Of a stretch of 64,000 nucleotides of DNA, positions 11,752 to 21,800 are shown piece after piece (position 1 is the first letter of the stretch; each line of letters starts with the position of its first letter). The stretch is taken from positions 8,019,816-8,083,815 of the forward strand of contig OY294052.1 of assembly GCA_958510825.1 (NCBI GenBank). The letters are read 5' to 3'. Source of the DNA: Brachypterus glaber (taxonomy: Eukaryota > Arthropoda > Insecta > Coleoptera > Kateretidae). A program made the position numbers and the translations under genes. The notes under the pieces are model-generated. The model had not been told where the DNA came from, searched no databases, and saw only the letters and a program-made list of their open reading frames with translations.

Positions 11752-11792
<41 letters not shown>

Positions 11793-13436
11793 TATTTATT
11801 GTTTAAAAATGTTGTTACATAATATATACACATATAAATAATTCACAACAGACAAAACAAACTGTCACAAGCTAAAAGAGAGCTAAAAAAAAAATAATAA
11901 AAATCTCGGTACACATAGAGCTAACAACTCGGTACAATACATCTAAAATTTAAAAATTCATCAATATTATATGGTTCACATGCTACCAAATAATTGAAAA
12001 GAAGTCTTTTAAAGACTTTAAACCTATTTTCATTTTTTATAAAATCTGGTAGTTTATTGAAAAAGGTTAGTGCTGAGTAGAACCAGCCCTTTTCAGAAGT
12101 GGCTAACCGATGTCTTGGGAAATTAAAATTTTGAGTGCGAGTTCTATAACTCGACTGTAAATGATTGAATTCACTTATATTTCTAAACATAAAGAGTAAA
12201 ACTTCAAATATGTATAGCCCATAAACTGTTAACAATCCATGTTGTCTGAACCAACCAACACAAGACTCGTTATATCGCAAACTAATCATAGTTCTTAAGG
12301 TTTTTTTTTGCAAAATGAAAACGTCACTCAAATTCGAATGCCCCCAAAAAATAATTCCATATTTTAAATGTGAGTAAAAGTTTGAATAATATATGGTTTT
12401 TAAGGTAGAGAAATTAAAGTAGTTTTTCATTATTCTAATTGAGTAATGTGCCTTATTAAGTTTTTTTGACAGTTGGGCAATGAGTTCTGCCCAGCCCAAG
12501 CGTGAGTCTAGAGTGATCCCTAAAAATCTGATTTCTTCGCAGAGTGTCACCTGTCTATCACCTATGGGAACTTCCTCTCGGATGCCTGGATTTTTTGTTC
12601 TAAAATGCATGAAATTGGTTTTAGTTTCATTAACTATATGTTTGTTCTTAGTAAACCAGTTTTCTAAAGCTTTGACTAATGTAGCACATCGTGATATGCT
12701 ATCAGAGAAGGATTTTGAACTTACCAATAGGTTTGTGTCATCTGCAAAGTTTACTAAAATACTATCATTATCCAAGGCATCCAAGAGGTCGTTGACATAG
12801 ATCACAAACAGGTAAGGACCCATTATGCTCCCCTGTGGAATACCTAATGTGATATTTTCACAGTCAGACATATACCTTTTCCCATCCTTCTCCACTTGAA
12901 GTTTTTGTGTTCTACCTGAGAGGTAAGACTTTATCCACTGCAACGCAAGGCCCCGAACACCATATCTCTCAAGCTTCTGAAATAGTATGTCATAGTCAAG
13001 GCAGTCATAGGCTTTGGTTAAATCCAAAAACGCCCCTATGGCAAACTCCTTGTTTTCAAAGCTTTTGAGTATCCTGCTCACAAGGCTATGCAGTGCAGTG
13101 GACACTGACCTCCCCCTCAGGTATCCATGCTGAAAATTATTGAATAGTTTGTATTTGATAAAATAGTTGACAATCCTTTTACACATAGCTATCTCAAAAA
13201 TCTTAGAGAAGGATGCGAGAAGGCTTATAGGCCTGTAATTTTCAGATTTTGAGGGATCACCCTTTTTGTGAACTGGGGTTACTATTGCCATCTTAAGCTG
13301 GTCAGGAAATATACCATTCATAAGGGAATTGTTAACAATATATGCTAGTATTTTGGAGAGTTCAAACTTACAATACTTAATAATATGAGTAGGAACCTCA
13401 TCAAACCCACTACTCATATTATTTTTTAAGCCTGAA
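11750..13436 (-). mobile_element. 5'-truncated non-LTR retrotransposon (CR1/Jockey-like)
   Basis: Read on the minus strand, this is the 3' part of a LINE. It holds a reverse-transcriptase frame, a short 3' UTR, and a (TTA)n microsatellite tail at 11750-11792. Coding similarity begins at about 13436, next to a (TA)n tract, in the middle of the normal ORF2. The endonuclease domain is therefore missing, a typical 5' truncation. The clade assignment is by overall look only. Confidence 0.85.
11921..13417 (-). CDS. Non-LTR retrotransposon reverse transcriptase (N-terminally truncated ORF2)
   Basis: A 498-residue open frame. The RT core starts near the N terminus, where SSGFDEVPTHI matches the usual 'K..GPDGIP' block. 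Next come TPVHKKGDPSKSENYRPIS (residues 47-65), motif A FLDLTKAYDCLDYDIL (130-145), motif B LGIPQGSIMGPYLF (191-204) and the catalytic FADD box at 224-227. After these come the thumb (FLGITLDSRLGW) and a C-terminal part ending in a conserved FFNKLPDFIK-type block near 448. In-frame similarity continues upstream of the first Met (GLKNN at 13418-13432), so that Met is internal. No stop codon or frameshift interrupts the frame, so the insertion looks young. Without the endonuclease part it cannot move on its own. Confidence 0.9.
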   Translation of the reverse strand: MSSGFDEVPTHIIKYCKFELSKILAYIVNNSLMNGIFPDQLKMAIVTPVHKKGDPSKSENYRPISLLASFSKIFEIAMCKRIVNYFIKYKLFNNFQHGYLRGRSVSTALHSLVSRILKSFENKEFAIGAFLDLTKAYDCLDYDILFQKLERYGVRGLALQWIKSYLSGRTQKLQVEKDGKRYMSDCENITLGIPQGSIMGPYLFVIYVNDLLDALDNDSILVNFADDTNLLVSSKSFSDSISRCATLVKALENWFTKNKHIVNETKTNFMHFRTKNPGIREEVPIGDRQVTLCEEIRFLGITLDSRLGWAELIAQLSKKLNKAHYSIRIMKNYFNFSTLKTIYYSNFYSHLKYGIIFWGHSNLSDVFILQKKTLRTMISLRYNESCVGWFRQHGLLTVYGLYIFEVLLFMFRNISEFNHLQSSYRTRTQNFNFPRHRLATSEKGWFYSALTFFNKLPDFIKNENRFKVFKRLLFNYLVACEPYNIDEFLNFRCIVPSC

Positions 13437-13577
13437 ATTATATTATATATATATATATTATATTATATAAATTATATTATATACTACTAGTAAGGACAGA
13501 TATTTTTAATTTTAAAAAAATTATAAAAATATTAATTTATTATTCCATCAATCTATTTTCTAATCATCGTACGTATA

Positions 13578-13634
13578 TTGGTAGACTGCAGTTTCGGGCT
13601 GCTGGCCCTCTTCAGTACCAAGAGTCAACTCTGC
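13578..13634 (-). ncRNA. Hammerhead ribozyme, array copy 1
   Basis: On the minus strand the core reads CUGAAGA (13609-13615), stem II GGGC/GCCC with a 5-nt loop, GAAA (13592-13595), a palindromic stem III ACUGCAGU (13585-13592), and C17 at 13584. Cleavage is predicted between 13584 and 13583. Stem I pairs UUGGUA (13616-13621) with UACCAA (13578-13583). The outer part of stem I is lost here because the ACAGAGT segment found in the other copies is missing, so this copy may be weak. Confidence 0.8.
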
Positions 13635-13919
13635 ACGCTGATTAAGAAAACGTTTTTAGACTTTACTCGCAAAAGGAATATAGCCATTAGATTGATGTAG
13701 ACTTGTGCGCCATCTATTTCTAGATGTAGACAACTACTCATACCTCTCCTAATCTGGAGACTTTGAATGGTAGCAAGTTGAAGACTTGTGTGTCTCAAGC
13801 ACATAGTACCACTAACGGGTGGTTAGACGTAAAATTAGTAAGGACAGAAAATTTTAATTTTAAACAAAATTATAAAAATATTAATTTATTATTCCATCAA
13901 TCTATTTTCTAATCATCGT

Positions 13920-13987
13920 ACAGAGTGATATTGATAGACTGCAGTTTCAGGCTGCTGGCCCTCTTCAGTACCAAGAGTCAACTCTGC
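13920..13987 (-). ncRNA. Hammerhead ribozyme, array copy 2
   Basis: Same layout: CUGAAGA at 13962-13968, GAAA at 13945-13948, palindromic stem III ACUGCAGU at 13938-13945, C17 at 13937. Stem I inner UUGGUA/UAUCAA keeps pairing through one G-U wobble. The outer helix GCAGAGU/ACUCUGU (13981-13987 with 13920-13926) is present. Stem II is GGGC/GCCU, so the 10.1-11.1 pair is G-U. All catalytic positions (C3, G5, A6, G8, A9, G12, A13, A14) are kept. Confidence 0.85.
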
Positions 13988-14272
13988 ACGCTGATTAAGA
14001 AAACGTTTTTAGACTTTACTCGCAAAAGGAATATAGCCATTAGATTAATGTAGACTTGTGCGCCATCTATTTCTAGATGTAGACAACTACTCATACCTCT
14101 CCTAATCTGGAGACTTTGAATGGTAGCAAGTTGAAGACTTGTGTGTCTCAAGCAAATAGTACCACTAACGGGTGGTTAGACGTAAAATTAGTAAGGACAG
14201 AAATTTTTAATTTTAAACAAAATTATAAAAATATTAATTTATTATTCCATCAATCTATTTTCTAATCATCGT

Positions 14273-14341
14273 ACAGAGTGATATTGGTAGACTGACAGTT
14301 TCGGGCTGCTGGCCCTCTTCAGTACCAAGAGTCAACTCTGC
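14273..14341 (-). ncRNA. Hammerhead ribozyme, array copy 3
   Basis: CUGAAGA is at 14316-14322, stem II GGGC/GCCC is intact, GAAA is at 14299-14302, C17 is at 14290 and cleavage falls before 14289. Stem I inner UUGGUA/UACCAA and outer GCAGAGU/ACUCUGU are both present. Stem III has one extra base (ACUG-U-CAGU instead of ACUGCAGU), which would put a mismatch in the middle of a dimeric helix. Transcripts cut at copies 3 and 2 release a 353-nt monomer (14289 down to 13937). Confidence 0.85.
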
Positions 14342-14553
14342 ACGCTGATTAAGAAAACGTTTTTAGACTTTACTCGCAAAAGGAATATAGCCATTAGATT
14401 GATGTAGACTTGTGCGCCATCTATTTCTAGATGTAGACAACTACTCACACCTCTCCTAATCTGGAGACTGAATGGTAGCAAGTTGAAGACTACCAATATC
14501 ACTCTGTACGATGATTAGAAAATAGATTGATGGAATAATAAATTAATACTAGT

Positions 14554-14792
14554 AGTATCCAACCTTAATTTTTTATGCCATTTTTTTCTATCCAAATTAA
14601 CTCGAGGACAACTGTGCCAAATTAGACGATAACTGTGCGGGTTTTTTTATTTTATCAAAATTGTTTTTGTGTTATTTTAGCAATTATTACTGGAAAATAG
14701 TACCATATTGAAGTTAATAATTGTTAAAAATAATTATTTTTTTTACTTAGTGATATTCGTGGCCAATTATTTTCAAAATGTTCCAATTTTTA
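14554..14792 (+). pseudogene. Relic duplicate of the upstream region of the 18819 gene
   Basis: From AGTATCCAACCTTAATTT onward this stretch matches 17872-17945 and then 18548-18737, including GGACAACTGTGCCAAATT, ATTATTACTGGAAAATAG and TTAGTGATATTCG/TCAGTGATATTGG. The match stops just before the TATA box of the functional copy, and no coding exon follows. It also lacks the insertion present at 17940-18547. It is best read as what remains of another tandem copy of the secreted-protein gene. Confidence 0.65.
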
Positions 14793-15837
14793 TTAATAAC
14801 ACAAAAAGAAAACAAAAGTCTGATACTTTTAACGAGACACGTGTATTTATATGAATTTTGGATCCCTGAATCTGAATCTTTGGTCAAATAACTAATCGTA
14901 TGATTAGTTTTCGAGATAACCTCAAAAAACCTTATACTCGTTATACACTGAAAAAATTAGGGGTAAAATTAAACAATATTTTTTTAAAATTTTTGTTTAA
15001 ATTTTCTTTTCGCAAACAAATATTTTTCAAAAAAAAAAACAATTTTTATTTTTTTTTCTTATTTTTTGTTTTATACTGTTTAACCTCGTTTTTTGCTGCT
15101 ATGGCCTAATTGACGGGACAGCCATCTTTACGTGCCCTCCGAAGCACAGTCCTCAACAGAACTCGCATCCACCCTGGAATATGTTTACAGTTTCACCTGC
15201 AACCCATCTACCGACTATTTACATCATCTTTTTCTTATTTTCTTTGTGCCAAAAACAAAAAAAAAACAATTTTTTTTTATATGATACTTTTTTATTTTTA
15301 AAAAAAGTTTAACCTCCCATAACTTTTTTGTTTTTGAGGGGATTTCTTTCAAAAACAATAGGGATCTTCCCCTTGTAGAACTTTTTTTTTTCCTGAAAAT
15401 TTCAAGTAGTTTTTTTTCCTGAAAATTTCAAGTAGATCGGATTATTCGTTTTTGAGTTATGGTATCGGACAGACGGACGGACATTAAAAAAAAATAAATA
15501 AAGTTCCTTATTTTCTCATGACACGAATTTATATCCAACAATTTTTTATCTAGGACATTTTTGATTTTTTTTTTGAAAATTCGAAACTACCGTATATTAT
15601 TCTAGCGCAGGCGCTGTGAATAATATAATACATACAAATGGTCAAAAGTACCCAAAATTTAAATTCTAATTTATGTAACTGTTTTCTCGCTAAAATATTT
15701 TAAAAAGATATACTTATACGGAATTTAAGCTATAAATACTATCGAAACGCACTCGAATAGTTTTCTGTTAGTCGTTTTTGTATTTGGATTTGATTGATGG
15801 TAAATATATTCTTTAAACCAACTACTACCTCACCTGC
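14793..15837. other. Gene-free AT-rich stretch
   Basis: Homopolymer-rich sequence. It contains a short direct repeat, CCTGAAAATTTCAAGTAG, at about 15393 and 15418. Near 15465 it contains GACAGACGGACGGAC, a motif seen in many dispersed arthropod repeats and also present as a longer tract near 18040. Open frames at 14900-15301 are low-complexity and discounted. Confidence 0.4.
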
Positions 15838-17203
15838 CACGGTTCACCTGGGCGATTTTAAATAAAAATTTCGTAGACCCCTACATTTGTGTCAAAAAAT
15901 TGCCATTTTCAAAATAAAAAAAGCTCTCTGGCTTAAAAGTTGCTCCTTAGTAAAAAACAGTGGCCACTCAAAAATGAGCCAAATCGATAAATGTTTAGAG
16001 GTAACTCAAAGCACTCAAACTTTAAAAAAATCGGTACCTGTTTTTCGGATAAAAACTGATACCGATAAAAATTGAGGGAATTTTGGAGGGTTTCTTTGGT
16101 AATATTTAGAAACAATACTAAATGTAAGAACTAAAACAATTAAATCCCCCCCTCCCCTTAAGTTAGAACATGAAAAAATCGCCAATTATTTGAAGATTTC
16201 GCGAAAATTTAATTTTTGTATGTTTTTAAAAGTGCATAAAAAATTGTTTTAAATAAAAAATCTGCAAAATTATATATTAGTATATAAGCATATATACATG
16301 TTAACCTACATGACTATACAGAAATCATAATTTATTTCCTCAAGTTGAGTAAAAAAAATTAATTTCTATTAGAATTGGATGGGGGACTTTCTGTTTTTGG
16401 CCTAAAACTTTTTTCGGTGTAATTTTTTTTGATTTTTTGGTTGGAATACTACTTTTTTATGTAAAAATACACAAAAAGGTTTCTGTGGTTTAACATCGCA
16501 GGTTTAACCGTTTTAAAGATAAATGCATTTAAAAGTAAATTTTTACGCATGAAGAACCAAAAATAAAAAAATTTAAAAATATAAAGCAAAAAACAAATAT
16601 TTTAGTAATGAGTGGTTATTTAACATTAAAAACATAGAAAAGGTTTATATGCACCTTGGTCAAAAAATCATTCCTAAGGAAGTTATGTCCTTTTAAATAT
16701 GCCCATTTTCAATAAATTTTCGTAAAATCTTCAAATAATTGGCAATTTTTTTATGTTCTGACTTAAGGGAAGGGAAAATATAATTTTTTTAGTTTCACAC
16801 AATTAGTATTGTTTCTAAATATTACCAAAGAAACCCTCCAAAATTTCCTTAATTTTATATACAATCACTTTTTATCCGAAAAACAGGTACCGATATTTTT
16901 CAAAGTTTAAGTGCTTTGAGCTACCTCTAAACATTAATCGATTTGGCTCATTTTTGAGTGGCCACAGTTTTTTTACTAAGGAGCAACTTTTGAGCCAGAG
17001 AGCGTTTTCGATTTCGCAAATCGGAATTTTTTGACACACCCTATTACTCAAAAAAAAACGTTTTTTTATCTTTCTAAAAAAGTGTATCTTTTACGATTTT
17101 CTTTCAAATGGAAATTGATTTCTTATGTCATCAGGTATGTTTTAGTCCAAAAAATGTAGGGGTCCACGAAATTTTTATTTAAAATGGCCCAGGTGAACCG
17201 TGC
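15838..17203. mobile_element. 1.37-kb foldback element
   Basis: The ends GCCACGGTTCACCTGGGC (left) and GCCCAGGTGAACCGTGC (right) start arms of roughly 400 bp. Mirrored inner blocks include TCAAATAATTGGC/GCCAATTATTTGA, CTTAAGTTAGAACAT/ATGTTCTGACTTAAG and GAGTGGCCAC/GTGGCCACTC. No transposase is present. Class unknown. Confidence 0.7.
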
Positions 17204-17234
17204 TGCGCTGATTGCCTTTTTCAGTTATTTAATA

Positions 17235-17750
17235 ACACAAGCCCACAAAAAAAAATTGTGAGTCTTGGATTCCAATATGATATTCCTATGTATTTTTTCC
17301 CGCTGAAACCGAATCCGTAACCCGTTTAACCCCTACACGTCAGGATTTTGACATAACCTCAAAAAACATCCGAAAAACTACTGAAACCTCATCTACTCCA
17401 TACCACTTTCACCCCCTTCCTCCAAATTCGTAATTTCGTAGAATAGGATAATGGGATTAAGGGGATATAGTATATGGGGTTACGAAGTGAAGGGATTTTG
17501 AGGTTATGGTGTTGGGGGATTTTGGGGTTATAGAGTTACTTACCTATGGCAATTTGCGGACAGGGGGGTGATAGTGGTATGGCATAGATGATTTTAGAGG
17601 TTTCAGTAGTTTTTCGGGTGTTTTTTAAGGTTATGTCAAAATCCTGACGTGTAGGGGTTAAACGGGTTGCGGATTCAGTTTCAGCGGGAAAAAATACATA
17701 GGAATATCATATTGGAATCCAAGACTCAGATTTTTTTTGTGGGCCTGTGT
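17235..17750. mobile_element. 516-bp foldback element with long near-identical arms
   Basis: The left arm ACACAAGCCCAC... is mirrored by GTGGGCCTGTGT at the right end. Each arm is about 190 bp and highly alike, for example CCCCTACACGTCAGGATTTT with its complement, and CCGAAAAACTACTGAAACCTC with its complement. High arm similarity suggests a recent origin or gene conversion between the arms. Non-coding. Confidence 0.75.
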
Positions 17751-17772
17751 AATTGAAATTTGGCGAAGGCGT

Positions 17773-17851
17773 ACTCCCTAGATATATTGGTTCGAAAGTC
17801 AATTAAAGCCGGTGGTTCCCTCTACTACTAGCCCACACAAGTCCTGGACTT
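17773..17851 (+). repeat. Dispersed repeat shared with 7768-7844
   Basis: Second copy of the approximately 75-bp segment CTCCCTAGA...CCTGGACTT. It is followed immediately by the region that is homologous to the relic promoter at 14554. Confidence 0.65.
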
Positions 17852-17939
17852 TTAAAAACAAACAAACTATAAGTATCCAACCTTAATTTATTATGCGATT
17901 TTCAACCCATACTAAGTCGGGGACAACTGTGCCAAATTC

Positions 17940-18547
17940 ACTGAAAGCCAAATTATATAATGCTGTTTTTTACTTTCTCATGAAAGAAAGTATTGTTATC
18001 GATAAAAATAAAAATAAGCCACAAAAAAAGATGTCTGTCGGTCGGTCTGTCTGTCTCAGTCTGTTGGTATGTCGGTCTGTTGGTATGTCGGTCGGTCTGC
18101 CTGTATTCACGATAACTTTACAACGCCTTGAGTTAGCGACTTGAAATTTGGTTTGCAGAAATAATTTTATATTATCTTGGACAAGTTCGTATTGGAGCAA
18201 AATCGGTTGACGGGGAGGCGGATAAAAGGGGGGTTAAATTTTTGTTTTGCTCGTATTTTTTTTATTATCTGCAATAGAAGAAAAATAACCACATAAAACC
18301 TTAATTAAAACTACACAAAAAATGTTATTATCATTTTTTTACAGCGCCTCCCCCCTCACCACCAAAATGTAAAAAATTGTTTTCAGATATAACTTTTTTA
18401 TTATTTCCAATGGAAGAAAAATTTAAAAACCGCCTAAAAGGTAAAATAAAATTACGTAAAAAATTTTATTATCATTTTTTCATGACCCCCCCCCCAAATT
18501 GTAATAACTTTTTTGTGGCAATTTTTTTTATGAGAAAGTATTCTAGC
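17940..18547. repeat. Insertion with GTCG/GTCT microsatellite in the gene's upstream region
   Basis: Absent from the duplicate at 14554-14792, so it was gained after (or lost since) the duplication. It contains CTTTCTCATGAAAGAAAGTA near the left end and ATGAGAAAGTATTCTAG at the right end as an imperfect inverted pair. Between them are a GTCGGTCTGTCT-type tract (about 18034-18100) and two diverged direct repeats of a CCCCCC-containing block. Non-coding. Confidence 0.55.
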
Positions 18548-18749
18548 TTATTCGAGGCTGGATTTTTATTTTATTAAAATTGTTTATGAATAGGTATATT
18601 TTTTATTTATCGATTATTACTGGAAAATAGAAAAATATTGGAGTTTATAATTATAATAATAATAATTAAAAATAATTATTGTTTTTTATTCAGTGATATT
18701 GGATGCCAATTATTTTAAAAATGTTTCAATTTTTAATGATCGAAAATAT

Positions 18750-18757
18750 TATAAAAG
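18750..18757 (+). promoter_or_regulatory. TATA box of the secreted-protein gene
   Basis: TATAAAAG lies 69 bases before the start codon. Transcription is expected to start about 25-31 bases downstream, near 18776-18782 (for example at the A in AGCATTTT). This would give a 5' UTR of about 40 bases. The relic duplicate upstream loses similarity immediately before this box. Confidence 0.65.
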
Positions 18758-18810
18758 CCAGCTACTGCTGCTAGCATTTTCGTATTTCAAGAAACTGTAA
18801 AAATTAAATA

Positions 18811-18837
18811 ATGAAAATATGTCGTGGGCATCAATAA
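18811..18837 (+). promoter_or_regulatory. Overlapping 8-codon upstream ORF
   Basis: The first ATG after the predicted transcription start is at 18811. It reads eight codons out of frame across the main start codon (18819) and stops at 18835-18837. Ribosomes must leak past it or reinitiate to make the secreted protein, so it may lower translation. Confidence 0.5.
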
Positions 18838-21800
18838 TTGTTTTGGTAGCATTGCTACTAGCACAAAATAAAATATTAACACTAGATATCCCCGGTCTTG
18901 GAGACATCCAAACCTATGCAAATTTTGCTAACGATGCAATTGGAGTAATAAAAGGTGACCTGCCAGAAGAAGCGCTTTTACTGGGTAGCACTGGTCCCAC
19001 GTTGGACAAAATTTTGGCCTCCATCGCTGACATTGGAGATCAACTTGCAGACTTCAGTTCAAGGACTGAAAAAAAATTGGACAAAGTCGTGGATACAATT
19101 GTAGAAACCATTAAAACTGAGGGTAAATTAAGACCCGCATTAAGAGATCTACATAAAAATATTGAACGAATTGATGCGTTGTATCAAAGATTTGAATACT
19201 ATTCCCAGAATAGATCAAGAATTAATGAATATACAATTAAAAAATTTGCACACACCATAACATCCAACGGAGAAGGTGACCTACAGAATGTACTTGATAA
19301 GTTACAGTCACTGATTATACCTGGTAGATCCTCGGAATACTCAGATAGTATTGTCACTTTGCTAGGCAAAAAAATCAGGGTAAATTATAAGTATACTTTT
19401 TTCCCTAAGAAATCAGATCGAAAAGCTTAATTTGTAGATTTACTTTAGCTATAGCTTTAACATTTGAAATTCAATCTGAAGGCAAGATTTATTATCTAAA
19501 CCAAATCTTAAAAATAAACTTTTTTTTAGTCGGAAGAACCAACGGATCAATGTAATACTGGAGGATCGACTCAGTTAAAGTTGTATAACTTCTACGATGC
19601 CGTTGTCATGTGTGAAGCACGAGGGTTTCTCATGAGCCTTTTCGTATATTCAGTACTAACGGTTTATGAAAATTGTAAGTTTATTAAATATTTTAACTAT
19701 CTATTTTGTCAAACTATCTTACTGAGAGTAGTTTTATCTTGTTGAAGTTCACTGGAAAAATTAAACTGAATATTCAGTTACAAATAGATAGAAAATTGGA
19801 AGTTAGTATCCTATACAATTGTACTTTAATTTTTGTTAAAAACAGGCAGCATTTCATGTCCGTCTGTAGTGAAGTGTTTTTTTTTACTAATAAATATTTC
19901 ACTATTAGTGTTGTAAAGTTATAAATTCTCTCATTAATGTAGTGATGTTGATATTCTATCACTATTTTAGTGATGTGGTATATAATTCGGTTATAGCCGA
20001 ACAGAGATTATAACTTTTATTATAACTTACTCAGTTAGGTTGGCCATACAATCTTCTATCGTATTTAAAGTATACCCGAGCGGAGAATATACTTCACCAC
20101 TTATCACTTTATTCGGGAGCGGGTATTCTAGGAGACGGCGCTTTGGAAACAGATAAAACAATTTCTTCTTAACTTAAGAATAATATATTAAATAAATGAG
20201 AATAAATTCTTCAAGAACATGAAAGATCAATTCTTACTTCTAAGTCCTATTTTTATGCAAAGCCCTTAAATTCTAGTTTCCATTACATATTAGTTTTCCA
20301 TTAAATACTTCTAAATTAAAACATTCTATGTTTGAAATCCCAACTATTCGCAATCATTTTCAATTCCCAATTTATTGTCCACATTTTCTTAGTGTATATT
20401 AAAACTGGTTCGTATAAGTCATTTAAATTATTTTACAAAATATTTTTCAAAGTTAATTAATATTCGTCAAAATTTCTATCAGTGTTCATACTATCAATAT
20501 TTATAAGTGTCCAAAATTATTTCTATGTCTGATAATACGAGTCTCAAAATTTTTCTAAGTTTAAAAACCATTTTTAATTCAAGAATAAATCTCAAAATTA
20601 ATTCTCACAGAAACTACATTTTCACTTTTGAATTTGACATAGCGACGCTCTGAATATAACTGAAAAAATATGAATCTTTTCATGAGTTTATATAGCTAAT
20701 AAGAAGGTCACTAGTTAAATTTATTTGACAATGCTATTAGCTCAAAATATCTACAAAGATACCGCGCATATTTAATTACCCCGACAAAAGAGTTTCAGTC
20801 TCATCAATTTGCGAACTAATTGCTATTTCTGACATCTGAAATGATCATTTCGCTCATAAATTAAATTTGTTTAAACAAATAAGATTACTAGACAACTTTT
20901 AAGTTATACCGACAAGAATAACCGAGAAGGGGTCCGATGTAATGTAGGTCAAACCGGACTTTACCGAAGCCTAATCTAGTGAAGCCAAATTGTATCATAG
21001 CGCAATATTAAAGAAATATTATTTTAAAATTTTAACTACATATAAAATATTCGGATCATAACATGTCCATAAATATTAAACGTGACTTTAGAACTACCTA
21101 TAGCGTTTTTAACAAAAATGAAAGTATATTTAGTATAGGATCATAACTTCATATCTATTTGTAACTGAATATTCAATTACAAATGGATAGGAAGTTATGA
21201 TTTTATACAAATGTACTTTAATTTTTGTTAAAAACACTATACCTAGTTCTAAAGTCACGTACTTTTAAATTTAAGGACGGACATGAAATGTTGCGTTTTT
21301 TTAACAAAAATTAAAGTACAATTGTATAGGATAATAAATTCCAATTTCCTATCCATTTGTAACTGAATATTTAGTTTATTATTAGTAGTAGTAGTAATGG
21401 TGGGAAGGTCAAGCCTGGCAATTAGACCATATTGGTCCTTTTTGCCTACCCCTGTAATACTAGTTTTTTTCTACTCTAACGAGGATTTTTGTTGTTGTAC
21501 CCCGGGACCTACAGCTTAGCGAGGAATCCGAACCTCGTTTTGTCGTCTTTTTGGCTAAGTGAGCGGCATTGATCCTTAAGTTTATTGGCTGCCAGTGCAC
21601 TTGGACCTGCACCAAATGTTTAAGGATCGTTTTTGCTTGCGGCCTTAGTACAGATCGTGGTTGATTGGAAGTCCCTAAAGTGAGCTCGGCCAACAGACCT
21701 GACAGCTACCTTGTTGCACTAAGCTGCGTAGCAGCGAGGGATTTAAGAGTGCGAGGCTATAATAGTCTTCTCTAACGTAGTTTATATATTAGTTTTTTCA

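Larger units (their letters stand above)
13483..14554 (-). mobile_element. Tandem hammerhead-ribozyme repeat array (retrozyme-like)
   Basis: Two full units and a partial third, with a 353-bp period. Each holds a minus-strand hammerhead ribozyme followed by a shared block (ACGCTGATTAAGAAAACG..., TAGACTTGTGCGCCATC...). The right end, 14491-14554, is an inverted copy of the first part of the unit and starts at the predicted ribozyme cleavage site. Outer borders read ATACTACTAGTA on the left and TACTAGTAGTAT on the right, so the whole array is a foldback. No protein is encoded. A minus-strand transcript would self-cut to 353-nt monomers, as in Dolichopoda-type satellites or plant retrozymes (comparison from general knowledge). 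Confidence 0.8.

Noticed and set aside
11750..14554. LINE and hammerhead array as a single composite element
   Set aside because: They are separated by a (TA)n tract, the LINE shows an ordinary 5' truncation, and the array has its own inverted borders. Kept as two features.
17125..17160. CTGATGA-like motif (minus strand) as another hammerhead
   Set aside because: No GAAA with a flanking stem II is found at a suitable distance.
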